Source of the DNA: Methylobacterium sp. SyP6R
GTDB taxonomy: Bacteria; Pseudomonadota; Alphaproteobacteria; Rhizobiales; Beijerinckiaceae
Assembly: GCF_019216885.1 (NCBI RefSeq)
Contig: NZ_JAAQRC020000001.1
Span: forward strand, 1,860,001-1,924,000
DNA: 64,000 nt
Direction of reading: 5' to 3'
Position numbers and translations under genes: made by a program. Shown piece by piece: positions 35,986 to 42,539 of this stretch (position 1 is its first letter; every line of letters starts with the position of its first letter). The notes below the pieces were generated by a model. It worked only from the letters and a program-made list of their open reading frames with translations, had not been told where the DNA came from and ran no database searches.

Positions 35986-36072
35986 CTATCCCTGTCGATC
36001 GACATTCGGTGGCGTTTCCTGGTCACCGGCATCGGTGTGAGTCGCATGAGGGCTGCAACCTTGAGAATTCAT
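35986..36072 (-). CDS. 28-residue peptide gene, repeat unit A
   Basis: ATG 36072 to TAG 35986 encodes MNSQGCSPHATHTDAGDQET followed by PPNVDRQG. GAGGAGG lies five bases upstream of the ATG. The peptide is hydrophilic, with one Cys, two His and several acidic residues, and has no signal peptide. Relative to unit B it differs at three bases, all synonymous third positions. The function is unknown and I recognise no family; a regulatory leader or a free small protein are both possible. A GTG overlapping its stop (TAGTG) opens a second short frame beginning ASGRADMRYGAETA. Confidence 0.75.
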   Translation of the reverse strand: MNSQGCSPHATHTDAGDQETPPNVDRQG

Positions 36073-36102
36073 GGCCACCTCCTCGAGTTCGTCTCGATGA
36101 AG

Positions 36103-36134
36103 ACTATGCTGCGCCTCCCGGCGAGAGTGGTCAA
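36103..36134 (-). promoter_or_regulatory. promoter-like block, repeat unit A
   Basis: On the minus strand, TTGACC (36129-36134) is followed after 20 bases by CATAGT (36103-36108). An A/T-rich stretch lies upstream. Both hexamers are invariant in all three units while the spacer varies, but a 20-base spacer is longer than usual. Confidence 0.5.
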
Positions 36135-36277
36135 GCGGAATTCGTAGCCGACTGCTCTCGATTTTTAAGGTTGAGATGGAACCTAACGAAAGATTAATAC
36201 TTCTGACGCCTGAAGCCGATTCGGCCTTTCGCTGCGGCATGAGGCAGGTAAGGGCTTGCACAAGGCCTATAACAGCG

Positions 36278-36305
36278 AAGGCCCGCCGGCGCACCGACGA
36301 GCCTT
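36278..36305 (-). terminator. terminator-like stem, repeat unit B
   Basis: Identical 28-base stem block to unit A. The base run after it on the minus strand is CGCTGTTA, a poorer T tract, so termination may be weaker here. Confidence 0.55.
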
Positions 36306-36349
36306 AAAGAGGCAGGGTCCACGTTTCAGGGTTCGCGGGTTTTGCCGCA

Positions 36350-36385
36350 CGGTACGATGATGACGGCCGTCTCGGCCCCGTACCG
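36350..36385 (-). other. conserved two-part hairpin, repeat unit B
   Basis: Same outer CGGTACG/CGTACCG and inner GGCCG/CGGCC stems; the internal loop reads ATGATGAC on the plus strand. Confidence 0.65.
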
Positions 36386-36408
36386 TAGTTCAGCCCGCCC
36401 TGAAGCCA

Positions 36409-36495
36409 CTATCCCTGTCGATCGACATTGGGTGGCGTTTCCTGATCGCCGGCATCGGTGTGAGTCGCATGAGGGCTGCAACCTTGAGAATTCAT
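36409..36495 (-). CDS. 28-residue peptide gene, repeat unit B
   Basis: It encodes exactly the same 28 residues as unit A, through three synonymous codon differences (Gly GGT/GGC, Asp GAC/GAT, Pro CCG/CCC). GAGGAGG sits at the same distance. The GTG overlapping its TAG opens a 27-codon frame (ASGRAELRYGAETAVIIVPC, then GKTREP) that ends at TGA. Confidence 0.75.
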   Translation of the reverse strand: MNSQGCSPHATHTDAGDQETPPNVDRQG

Positions 36496-36525
36496 GGCCA
36501 CCTCCTCGAGTTCGTCTCGATGAAG

Positions 36526-36557
36526 ACTATGCTGCGCCTCCCGGCGGGAGTGGTCAA
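36526..36557 (-). promoter_or_regulatory. promoter-like block, repeat unit B
   Basis: TTGACC (36552-36557) and CATAGT (36526-36531) with a 20-base spacer, as in unit A; the spacer differs from unit A by one base. Confidence 0.5.
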
Positions 36558-36700
36558 GGGGTATTCGTAGCCGGCTGCTTTCGATTTTTTAGGTCGAGAC
36601 GGAACCTAACGAAAGATTAAAGTTGCCCACGCCCGAGACCGATTCGGCCTTTCTCTGCGACATGAGGTGGTCGGTGCCTGCCGCCGGGCTCGAAACGACG

Positions 36701-36728
36701 AAGGCCCGCCGGCGCACCGACGAGCCTT
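36701..36728 (-). terminator. terminator-like stem, repeat unit C
   Basis: Same invariant 28-base stem block. On the minus strand it is followed by CGTCGTTTCG, a modest T tract. Confidence 0.6.
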
Positions 36729-36772
36729 GAAGAGGCAGGGTCCACGTTTCAGGGTTCGCGGGGTGTTTCGCA

Positions 36773-36808
36773 CGGTACGATGGTGATGGCCGTCTCGGCC
36801 CCGTACCG
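36773..36808 (-). other. conserved two-part hairpin, repeat unit C
   Basis: Same stems as units A and B; the internal loop reads ATGGTGAT on the plus strand. Confidence 0.65.
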
Positions 36809-36831
36809 TATTCTAGCCCGCCCTGAAGCCA

Positions 36832-36918
36832 CTATCCCTGTCGATAGTAGTCCGGCGGAGTTTCCTGATCACCGGCATCGGTATGTGTCGCGTGAGGGCT
36901 GCAACCTTGAGAATTCAT
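36832..36918 (-). CDS. 28-residue peptide gene, repeat unit C
   Basis: The first 22 residues are the same as in units A and B despite six third-position differences from unit A. The end reads DYYRQG instead of NVDRQG. GAGGAGG is retained five bases upstream. Protein-level constraint across an otherwise diverged copy is the best evidence that this frame is translated. Confidence 0.75.
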   Translation of the reverse strand: MNSQGCSPHATHTDAGDQETPPDYYRQG

Positions 36919-36948
36919 GGCTACCTCCTCGAGTTGGTCTCGACGGGA

Positions 36949-36980
36949 ACTATGCTGCCCCTCCGCGCGGGGATGGTCAA
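36949..36980 (-). promoter_or_regulatory. promoter-like block, repeat unit C
   Basis: TTGACC (36975-36980) and CATAGT (36949-36954), again 20 bases apart. The spacer differs from unit A at six of 20 positions while both hexamers are unchanged. Confidence 0.55.
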
Positions 36981-37122
36981 GAGGGATTTGTAGCCGCCTT
37001 TTTTGCACTGCCGCGCTGGAACAAAAACCTAAGGGGAGGTTTCGGGCGCGCCCGAGCCAGCGCGGTCCCGCCCGCCGCCGCGGGAGGCGCGCCGAGGATC
37101 AGGCCGAGGATCAGGCCGAGGA

Positions 37123-37611
37123 TCAGGCAACGTGCAGGATGGCGTCCTTCATCACCCGGGCGACGACGTCGCAGTTCAGGGCGCTCGCGGCACAGTGGGT
37201 CACCTGCCGGTCGAGATGGTCGTGGTCGAGGCGGGGGTCGCAGGCACTCGCCAGGAAGTAGCCCGCATCCGTGATGCTCATCACGTAGACGTCCGAGGCC
37301 TGGCCGGTATTCCGGTTGATCAGCATGAACTGGGTGTAGGCCTGCTCGAAATCGGGACGGCCGCGCAAGGACGGCCCGCGCTCGATGAGCACGCCATAGG
37401 GCGCGAGCTGGCTGGCTGCGGCCTGCAGCACCTCGGCGGCGATGTCGCGCAGGAGAGCGACGCGTCGTGCGTCCTCGGAGGAGAGCGGCGCCTCGTCCTG
37501 GGCGGCCGGCGCCACGTAGGCCTCGCGGCGCCGGCGGTGCTCCTCGAAGAAGCTCCCGAAATCCGACAGCACCACGTCCGGGCATCGGGGAACCGCCACG
37601 GTCTCCGTCAT
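37123..37611 (-). CDS. hypothetical protein
   Basis: A 162-residue soluble protein of no family I recognise. Its parts are VVLSDFGSFFEEHRRRREAYVAPAAQ, a helix with RVALLRDIAAEVLQAAASQLAPYG, and a C-terminal alpha/beta part (FMLINRNTGQASDVYVMSITDAGYFLASACDPRLDHDHL, CAASALNCDVVARVMKDAIL). The AAGGAG site upstream of ATG 37611 supports the start. It lies between the type II secretion genes and the repeat array, transcribed toward the array. A link to secretion cannot be shown. Confidence 0.6.
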   Translation of the reverse strand: MTETVAVPRCPDVVLSDFGSFFEEHRRRREAYVAPAAQDEAPLSSEDARRVALLRDIAAEVLQAAASQLAPYGVLIERGPSLRGRPDFEQAYTQFMLINRNTGQASDVYVMSITDAGYFLASACDPRLDHDHLDRQVTHCAASALNCDVVARVMKDAILHVA

Positions 37612-37766
37612 CGCACCCTGCTCCTTGTCGTCTCCGAGGTGGTCTTTCGCAACCCGTCTCAAGCTCAACTCGCGTCCCGGCCAATCCGATCCTGGCCGAC
37701 CGTGGGTGACGGTCGGGCGATTCGTGCGGCTTCCTCTCGGACAGGGGCGGGAACTGCGCGAGGCCG

Positions 37767-38666
37767 TCAGGGAGCCGATCCCAGGGCCGCCGCCACCAGC
37801 GCGCAGGCGGGGTGACCGGTGCCGGCGACGAGGTCCGCCGCGACGGTCTGCTGCCAGACGAGGAAGCCGCTGCCGCCGCCGAGGTTGAGGATCGCCGAGC
37901 GCCCGGCCCGGGCGCGGCCCGCCTCGACGACGACCGAGAGGCGGAAGACCTGCCGGGGCGACGGGACCGGGCCGGCGGAGCCCGGCAGCGAGCGGATCGC
38001 CGAGGGGTTGGCCCGCCGCACCAGGGCGGCGAGGTCGAATCGGCCGCCCTCGTTGTAGACCGTCAGCACCGGTCGCAGGCGGGCGGCGATGGCGGGCGTC
38101 ATCGAGGGCAGGCGGTCGATCTCGTCGATGCTGGCGAAGGGGGCGTTGCGCGGCCCCCAGGGCAGGCCCCGGGCGCGGTATTGCGGCAGTTCCGCCCCGC
38201 CATTGGGCTCCGGCGCGTCGTCCGGGTCGCGGTAATCGACGATCTCGGCGCCGAGCGCCAGTGCCTCCCGGTCCGACACCCCGAGGAGCCGGAAGGCCTC
38301 CTCCATCGCCGGGCGCGGGCTGCCGTTGAGGTCGATGAGCGTGCCCTGGTCCTGGAGCGACAGGAGCGCTCTGCGCCCCGGCGCCAGCGGGCAGGCGGTC
38401 ACCGTGCCGTCCTCCGGCAGGCCGGCGCTGGACTGGCGATAGGTCCGGCCCAGATCGAGCCGGTAGGCGATCAGGCGGGCGATTCCGTCCGCCTCGCCCT
38501 GGAGCCGCACCGCCTCGGCCCGGGCCTGGGCGAGGCCGGTGGCGGAGCGCACCTGGAGGATCGCCGCCGCCAGCACCGCACCGACCACGATGAAGATCGC
38601 CAGCACCGACAGGAGCACGAAGCCGGCCTCGCCCTCGTCGGAGGGGGGCTCGCCCGGGGCGCTCAC
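37767..38666 (-). CDS. gspK: type II secretion minor pseudopilin GspK
   Basis: A 299-residue protein with a pseudopilin N-terminus (EGEAGFVLLSVLAIFIVVGAVLAAAIL; the residue before F is Gly, as required for prepilin peptidase). The large GspK-type insert domain (LIDLNGSPRPAMEEAFRLLGVSDREALALGAEIVDYRDPDD, SIDEIDRLPSMTPAIAARLRPVLTVYNE) identifies it. GspK caps the pseudopilus tip with GspI and GspJ. GTG 38666 overlaps the gspJ stop by four bases. It is the last gene of the minus-strand pseudopilin operon. Confidence 0.93.
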   Translation of the reverse strand: MSAPGEPPSDEGEAGFVLLSVLAIFIVVGAVLAAAILQVRSATGLAQARAEAVRLQGEADGIARLIAYRLDLGRTYRQSSAGLPEDGTVTACPLAPGRRALLSLQDQGTLIDLNGSPRPAMEEAFRLLGVSDREALALGAEIVDYRDPDDAPEPNGGAELPQYRARGLPWGPRNAPFASIDEIDRLPSMTPAIAARLRPVLTVYNEGGRFDLAALVRRANPSAIRSLPGSAGPVPSPRQVFRLSVVVEAGRARAGRSAILNLGGGSGFLVWQQTVAADLVAGTGHPACALVAAALGSAP

Positions 38667-39283
38667 GGGCCGGAATCCAGGGCGATCACGAGGGGGGGCC
38701 ATCGGCGGCTGTCTGCGGGAGGAAAGGCGACCTGGATCTCGACCAGCAGCGGCGGCCGGTCCGGCCGCGACCAGGCCGGCAGCCAGAGCGGCCGGGCGCC
38801 GCGGCTGGGCGCGCCGTAATAGCGAAGCGCGAGGCCGGCGATCCGCCCGAGGATCGCCTCGCTGCGCGGCATCAGGGGTTGCCCCGGCAGCGCCTCGGCC
38901 TCGCTGCGGCTCTCCAGGAGGTCGAAGGCCCCTGGCCCGCCGGGCACGCGTGCCAGGGTCACGGCGATTTCGGTCGGGCGCTCCAGCGTCTGGTCGGGGG
39001 CGAGCACCGCGACGAGCCCGTCCGGGCCCCCGCGCAGGGTCGGCCTCTTGCCGTCGGGGCGGCTCTGCGCCAGGCTGCCGAGGGTGCGCCGCAGGTGGTC
39101 GCGGACCGACTGCACCTCCTCGGTCCCCGCCGCCCGGGCCGCCGCGGCCGCGGCCCCGCCGGCGATCCGCACGGCGTTGAGCAGGAGCACGCCGATCAGC
39201 CCGGCGAGCGCCAGGCAGACCAGGGTCTCGACCAGGGTGAACCCGGCCTGCCGCGCTTCGGCGTCGGGCGGCTCCCGGCTCAT
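38663..39283 (-). CDS. gspJ: type II secretion minor pseudopilin GspJ
   Basis: A 206-residue pseudopilin with N-terminal QAGFTLVETLVCLALAGLIGVLLL (G/F cleavage site, Glu at position +5). The J-type globular region includes VRDHLRRTLGSLAQ and a C-terminal LLVEIQVAFPP strand. It forms part of the pseudopilus tip complex. Coupled to gspI and gspK by four-base overlaps. Confidence 0.9.
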   Translation of the reverse strand: MSREPPDAEARQAGFTLVETLVCLALAGLIGVLLLNAVRIAGGAAAAAARAAGTEEVQSVRDHLRRTLGSLAQSRPDGKRPTLRGGPDGLVAVLAPDQTLERPTEIAVTLARVPGGPGAFDLLESRSEAEALPGQPLMPRSEAILGRIAGLALRYYGAPSRGARPLWLPAWSRPDRPPLLVEIQVAFPPADSRRWPPLVIALDSGP

Positions 39284-39693
39284 TCCTGCCTCTCCGGGAT
39301 CAGCGTCGCGTAGAGCGGCACCGTCGAGGCCCCCGTCACCCGCACCTGCCAGAGCGGCGGCACCCGGCCGAGGCCGAGGGCCGGGCGCAGGTCGGTGACG
39401 GCGAGCGTCCAGGGCGTGCCGTCCGAGAAGACGCCCCGCGCCAGGCCCGGCCGCAGCGGGCCCTCGGCGAGGCGGCGCAGGACGACGCCCTCCGCCTCGT
39501 CGGCCGCGACGCGGCGTGCCTCGATCCGCCGGACGGCCGCGGCCGCGGTGCCGGCGATCTGGAACGCCATGATCGTGGCGGCGGCGGCGATCCCGAACGC
39601 CACCAGCACCTCGACGGTGGTGAAGCCCTCCTCGTCCCGCGTGCCGGCGCGCCGGACGATCCGTCGGAGCCGCGCCGCGATGGCCTCCTTCAT
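39280..39693 (-). CDS. gspI: type II secretion minor pseudopilin GspI
   Basis: A 137-residue pseudopilin: EEGFTTVEVLVAFGIAAAATIMAFQIAG is the cleavage and transmembrane segment, with Glu+5. The small C-terminal domain ends WQVRVTGASTVPLYATLI. Length fits GspI. It is coupled to gspH upstream and gspJ downstream. Confidence 0.88.
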   Translation of the reverse strand: MKEAIAARLRRIVRRAGTRDEEGFTTVEVLVAFGIAAAATIMAFQIAGTAAAAVRRIEARRVAADEAEGVVLRRLAEGPLRPGLARGVFSDGTPWTLAVTDLRPALGLGRVPPLWQVRVTGASTVPLYATLIPERQE

Positions 39694-40151
39694 GGCCCGT
39701 CCTCCCGGCGCACCCGGCCGGTGAGCGCGCTGACCGAGAGGATCCGGCGCGCGCTCCCTGCGGCGAGCAGGATCCGTCCGCCGGTCGAGCTGCCGTCGGG
39801 CAGGAGGTGCAACTCGCCCGGCACCGGCCGGCCGACCGGGCCGGGCTCGACCGCGACCGACAGGCCGCCGACCGGGATCGGGACCGCGCCCGGGCGGGAG
39901 CTGAGGAAGAGCCGGGCCTGCGGCTCGAAGGCGAGACGCCCGGCCCGGCCCGTCCGGATCGCCTCGGCCCGCAGGCGGCCGATCTCGGCGGCGACGGTCT
40001 CGGAGACGAGCAGGGTGCGCCGATCGAGGGCGCCGGGGCCGAGGGACTGGAACGCGACCCCGGCGGCGAGGCCCAGGATCGCCATCGTCACCAGCATCTC
40101 GACGAGGGTGAACCCCGCCTCTCCCCCGCCCCTGCCGTCGCCGCCGCGCAT
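39690..40151 (-). CDS. gspH: type II secretion pseudopilin GspH
   Basis: A 153-residue pseudopilin with GEAGFTLVEMLVTMAILGLAAGVAFQSLG as leader and helix, and a GspH-like beta domain (AAEIGRLRAEAIRTGRAGRLAFEPQARLF...ILLAAGSARRILSVSALTGRV). ATG 40151 overlaps the prepilin peptidase stop (TGATG). Confidence 0.9.
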   Translation of the reverse strand: MRGGDGRGGGEAGFTLVEMLVTMAILGLAAGVAFQSLGPGALDRRTLLVSETVAAEIGRLRAEAIRTGRAGRLAFEPQARLFLSSRPGAVPIPVGGLSVAVEPGPVGRPVPGELHLLPDGSSTGGRILLAAGSARRILSVSALTGRVRREDGP

Positions 40152-40645
40152 CAGCCGGCCGGCCCGATCGGGAGGGCGGCGTGCAGGAGCGCGGCATGGA
40201 GGCCGAGCGCCAGGAACGGGCCGAACGGCAGGGCGGTCCCGCGCGAGACCGTCCGCCCGGCGAGCGCCATGAGCCCGACCGCGGCCAGCGCCGACAGGCT
40301 GGCCGCCAGGATCAGCACCGGCAGGCCGGACAACCCGGTCCAGGCGGCGGCCGCCGCGATGAACTTCACGTCGCCGAGGCCGAGTCCGATCCGGCCGCTC
40401 GCCCGGGCGTGCAGGGCGCGCAATCCCCCGAACAGCCCGTAGGCGAGGCAGGCCTCGGTGAGGCCGAGCCCGATCCCCGTCATCCCGTCCCGCCAGCCGG
40501 CCACAGCGAGGCCGAGGACCAGGAGCGCGAGGGTGAGCGCGTCCGGGATGATGCGGCGCCGCAGGTCGATCAGGCTCGCCGGCAGGGTCAGCGGCAGCGG
40601 CAGCAGGGCGGGCAGCACCGCGCCGGCAAGGAGCACGTCGGACAT
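40151..40645 (-). CDS. prepilin peptidase (A24 family, GspO-like)
   Basis: A 164-residue integral membrane protein with the two aspartates of the A24 family: SLIDLRRRIIPDALTLALLVLG (first Asp) and GLGDVKFIAAAAAWTG (GxGD motif, second Asp). It lacks the N-terminal cysteine/methylase domain of full-length GspO/PilD, so it is a minimal TadV/CpaA-type enzyme expected to cleave the pseudopilins encoded beside it. It overlaps genes on both sides by one base. Confidence 0.9.
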   Translation of the reverse strand: MSDVLLAGAVLPALLPLPLTLPASLIDLRRRIIPDALTLALLVLGLAVAGWRDGMTGIGLGLTEACLAYGLFGGLRALHARASGRIGLGLGDVKFIAAAAAWTGLSGLPVLILAASLSALAAVGLMALAGRTVSRGTALPFGPFLALGLHAALLHAALPIGPAG

Positions 40646-41697
40646 CAGGCGCGCCGGGGCGGGCGCGCCCGGGGCGCCGCCGGGGTGAGGGCGAGGATCC
40701 GGTCCGCGGGGATCCGCGCCGGGGCGGCCGGGCGCGCCGGCTCCACGGCCTCGGGCGGGGGCGTCACGGGCGGCGGCATGGCGGACGCCGCCGCCGCTTC
40801 GGCGACGGGCTCGACCGAGAGTGCCGCGGGCTCGGTCGAGCGGATCGCGGGTTCGGTCAGCCGTTCCGCCGGCGCGGGCGGCGGCACCGCCGCAGGTTCC
40901 CGGGCCGGCACGGAGGCCGGCGCCGAAGCGGCCCGCATCGCCTGGCGCACCGTCCATTCGCGCAGGTGCAGCCAGTAGAAATAGGCCGCCAGCGAGGCCG
41001 CCATGACGGCGCAGAGCCACAGGGCGAGGAGCAGGCCGGCGGGCACGACGCCGTTCAGCTCGCGCATCAGCCCGAGGGCGAAGGCGGTGTACCAGGACAC
41101 GCCGGAGATCGCGCCGGAGACCAGGAAGATGCCGGTGCGCACGCCCGACACGCCGTCGAGCATCGGCCGGCGGATGTCGCGCAGCACCCCCGGCAGCACC
41201 ATGGCGTGGATCAGCAGGCCGTTGACGGTCAGCACCGCCACGACGGCGATCTTCGCCAGGAGCTTCGGGTTGCCGAACTTCTCCGGCGATTCCACCGCGT
41301 AGACGGCGAGGAAGCCGAGCCCCGAGAGCCAGAGCAGGCCGAGGCCGACCGTGACGACCTTGCTGACGAACAGGAAGATGCGGGCGATCTCGCCCGGCAG
41401 GCTGCCCCAGCGCATCCAGCGCAGGATCCAGAAATCCAGCATCGTCGCGCCGCCGAGGCCGAAGGACAGCCCGATGAGGTGAACGGCGACGAGCAGCGTC
41501 AGCACGCGGATCGGCGGGAACGGTGCCGGCAGCGGGACGCTCAGCGGCTCTGCGGCGAGCGCGTTGCCGCCGAGGACGAGGAGGCCCGCGAGCGAGAGCC
41601 CGGCAATCCCCGACCCCGCGATCGCCGCCCCCGCGAGTCCCTGGCCGCGCCGGCGGCGGCCACCGGCGCGGGCCGCGTGGTCGGCTGAGCGGTTCAT
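40645..41697 (-). CDS. polytopic membrane protein heading the pseudopilin operon
   Basis: A 350-residue protein of no family I can name. It has an N-terminal hydrophobic stretch (GAAIAGSGIAGLSLAGLLVLGGNALA), then segments IRVLTLLVAVHLIGLSFGLGGATMLDFWIL, ARIFLFVSKVVTVGLGLLWLSGLGFLAVYAV, LLAKIAVVAVLTVNGLLIHAMVL, ISGVSWYTAFALG and a last one with LLLALWLCAVMAASLAAYFYWL. The C-terminal about 100 residues are Ala/Pro/Glu-rich and probably disordered. GGGGAGACGC lies before ATG 41697. Co-transcription with gspO-H-I-J-K suggests a secretion-linked role, which is inference. Confidence 0.65.
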   Translation of the reverse strand: MNRSADHAARAGGRRRRGQGLAGAAIAGSGIAGLSLAGLLVLGGNALAAEPLSVPLPAPFPPIRVLTLLVAVHLIGLSFGLGGATMLDFWILRWMRWGSLPGEIARIFLFVSKVVTVGLGLLWLSGLGFLAVYAVESPEKFGNPKLLAKIAVVAVLTVNGLLIHAMVLPGVLRDIRRPMLDGVSGVRTGIFLVSGAISGVSWYTAFALGLMRELNGVVPAGLLLALWLCAVMAASLAAYFYWLHLREWTVRQAMRAASAPASVPAREPAAVPPPAPAERLTEPAIRSTEPAALSVEPVAEAAAASAMPPPVTPPPEAVEPARPAAPARIPADRILALTPAAPRARPPRRA

Positions 41698-41950
41698 GCG
41701 TCTCCCCTGCCCTTCCCGTGGACCGAAAGGCTCTCGCCCCGAACGGCATGCCCCAAGGCCTCGCCTCACGCGGGCCGATCCTGGCCGGAATTGGATAACA
41801 AAGTCCGACTCCCGCGGCGGTCCGCCGCTCCGTCAGGACCGGCAGTGAGGGCTTCTTTACGAAGAGACGGCACCTTGCTGGGCGATTGTCCGTCTGCCCC
41901 GAGGCCGCACGATGCTCATCACAACCATGCCGGATCGCGGCGAGACGCGA

Positions 41951-41992
41951 GTGATACGAAATCCGGAAGATCACTTCCGGATTTCGTATCAC
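41951..41992. repeat. perfect palindrome upstream of gspG
   Basis: Arms GTGATACGAAATCCGGAAG (41951-41969) and CTTCCGGATTTCGTATCAC (41974-41992) are perfect 19-base inverted repeats with an ATCA loop. A second, looser dyad (ATTTCCG...CGGAAAT, about 42040-42070) follows and runs into the gspG start. Confidence 0.85.
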
Positions 41993-42073
41993 GTGCCCGC
42001 GGCGGTGAAGCTTCGCTTCACACGCCGGAGCGAAGCCGATTTCCGCATCGCGAAGCGATCAGCCGGAAATCGT

Positions 42074-42502
42074 ATGACTCCCTCCGAAGACCGGAGCGGG
42101 GGGCAGGCCGGCTTCTCCCTGGTCGAGCTCCTGGTCGTCCTGGCGATCATCGGCATGATCGCCACCATGGTGACGCCGCAGGTGCTCGGGTATCTCGGCC
42201 GCGCCAAGGGCGAGACGGCACGCATCCAGGTCAAGAACATCGCCCAGGCGGTCGAGCTCTACTATCTCGACCTCGGCGCCTATCCGACGTCGCAGCAGGG
42301 CCTGCAGGCCCTGGTGCAGCCGACCGGCGCGGGCTGGCGCGGCCCCTACGTGCGCGACGCCCGCGGCCTGACCGATCCCTGGGGCCACGCCTATCTCTAC
42401 CGCTCGCCCGGAATGGCCGGCACCCCGTTCGAGGTCTACAGCCTGGGGGCCGACGGCAAGGCCGGCGGGACCGGCGACCAGGCCGACGTGGCGAGCAACT
42501 GA
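42074..42502 (+). CDS. gspG: type II secretion major pseudopilin GspG
   Basis: A 142-residue protein with the classic major-pseudopilin leader and helix (GGQAGFSLVELLVVLAIIGMIATMV). The GspG C-terminus has IAQAVELYYLDLGAYPTSQQGLQALVQPTG, GPYVRDARGLTDPWGHAYLYRSPG and EVYSLGADGKAGGTGDQADV (calcium-site region). It forms the pseudopilus shaft. ATG 42074 has no good ribosome site and lies inside repeat-derived sequence. Its TGA forms the first bases of the palindrome at 42500. Confidence 0.95.
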   Translation: MTPSEDRSGGQAGFSLVELLVVLAIIGMIATMVTPQVLGYLGRAKGETARIQVKNIAQAVELYYLDLGAYPTSQQGLQALVQPTGAGWRGPYVRDARGLTDPWGHAYLYRSPGMAGTPFEVYSLGADGKAGGTGDQADVASN

Positions 42503-42539
42503 TACGGGATCCGGAAGATCAATTCCGGATCCCGTATCA
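42500..42539. repeat. palindrome covering the gspG stop codon
   Basis: Arms TGATACGGGATCCGGAA (42500-42516) and TTCCGGATCCCGTATCA (42523-42539) pair perfectly. Relative to the element at 41951, AA/TT has changed to GG/CC in both arms, so pairing is kept. It probably also terminates gspG transcription. Confidence 0.85.

Larger units (their letters stand above)
35846..37040 (-). repeat. three tandem 423-bp units, each with a 28-codon gene, hairpin and terminator
   Basis: The three small-gene ATGs lie at 36072, 36495 and 36918, exactly 423 bases apart. The units share promoter-like, ribosome-site, coding, hairpin and terminator blocks in the same minus-strand order. Units A and B are closest, and unit C is more diverged. 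Nothing in the array resembles a transposase, CRISPR repeat or tRNA. The individual parts are listed separately. Confidence 0.92.

Noticed and set aside
36342..36620. Plus-strand frames of about 90 codons open in all three 423-bp units
   Set aside because: Differences between units are nonsynonymous in this frame but silent in the minus-strand 28-codon frame, and there is no ribosome site on the plus strand.
35846..37040. Insertion sequence or integron array as explanation for the tandem repeats
   Set aside because: No transposase, integrase, terminal inverted repeats or target duplications are visible, and the differences follow codon and stem constraints instead.
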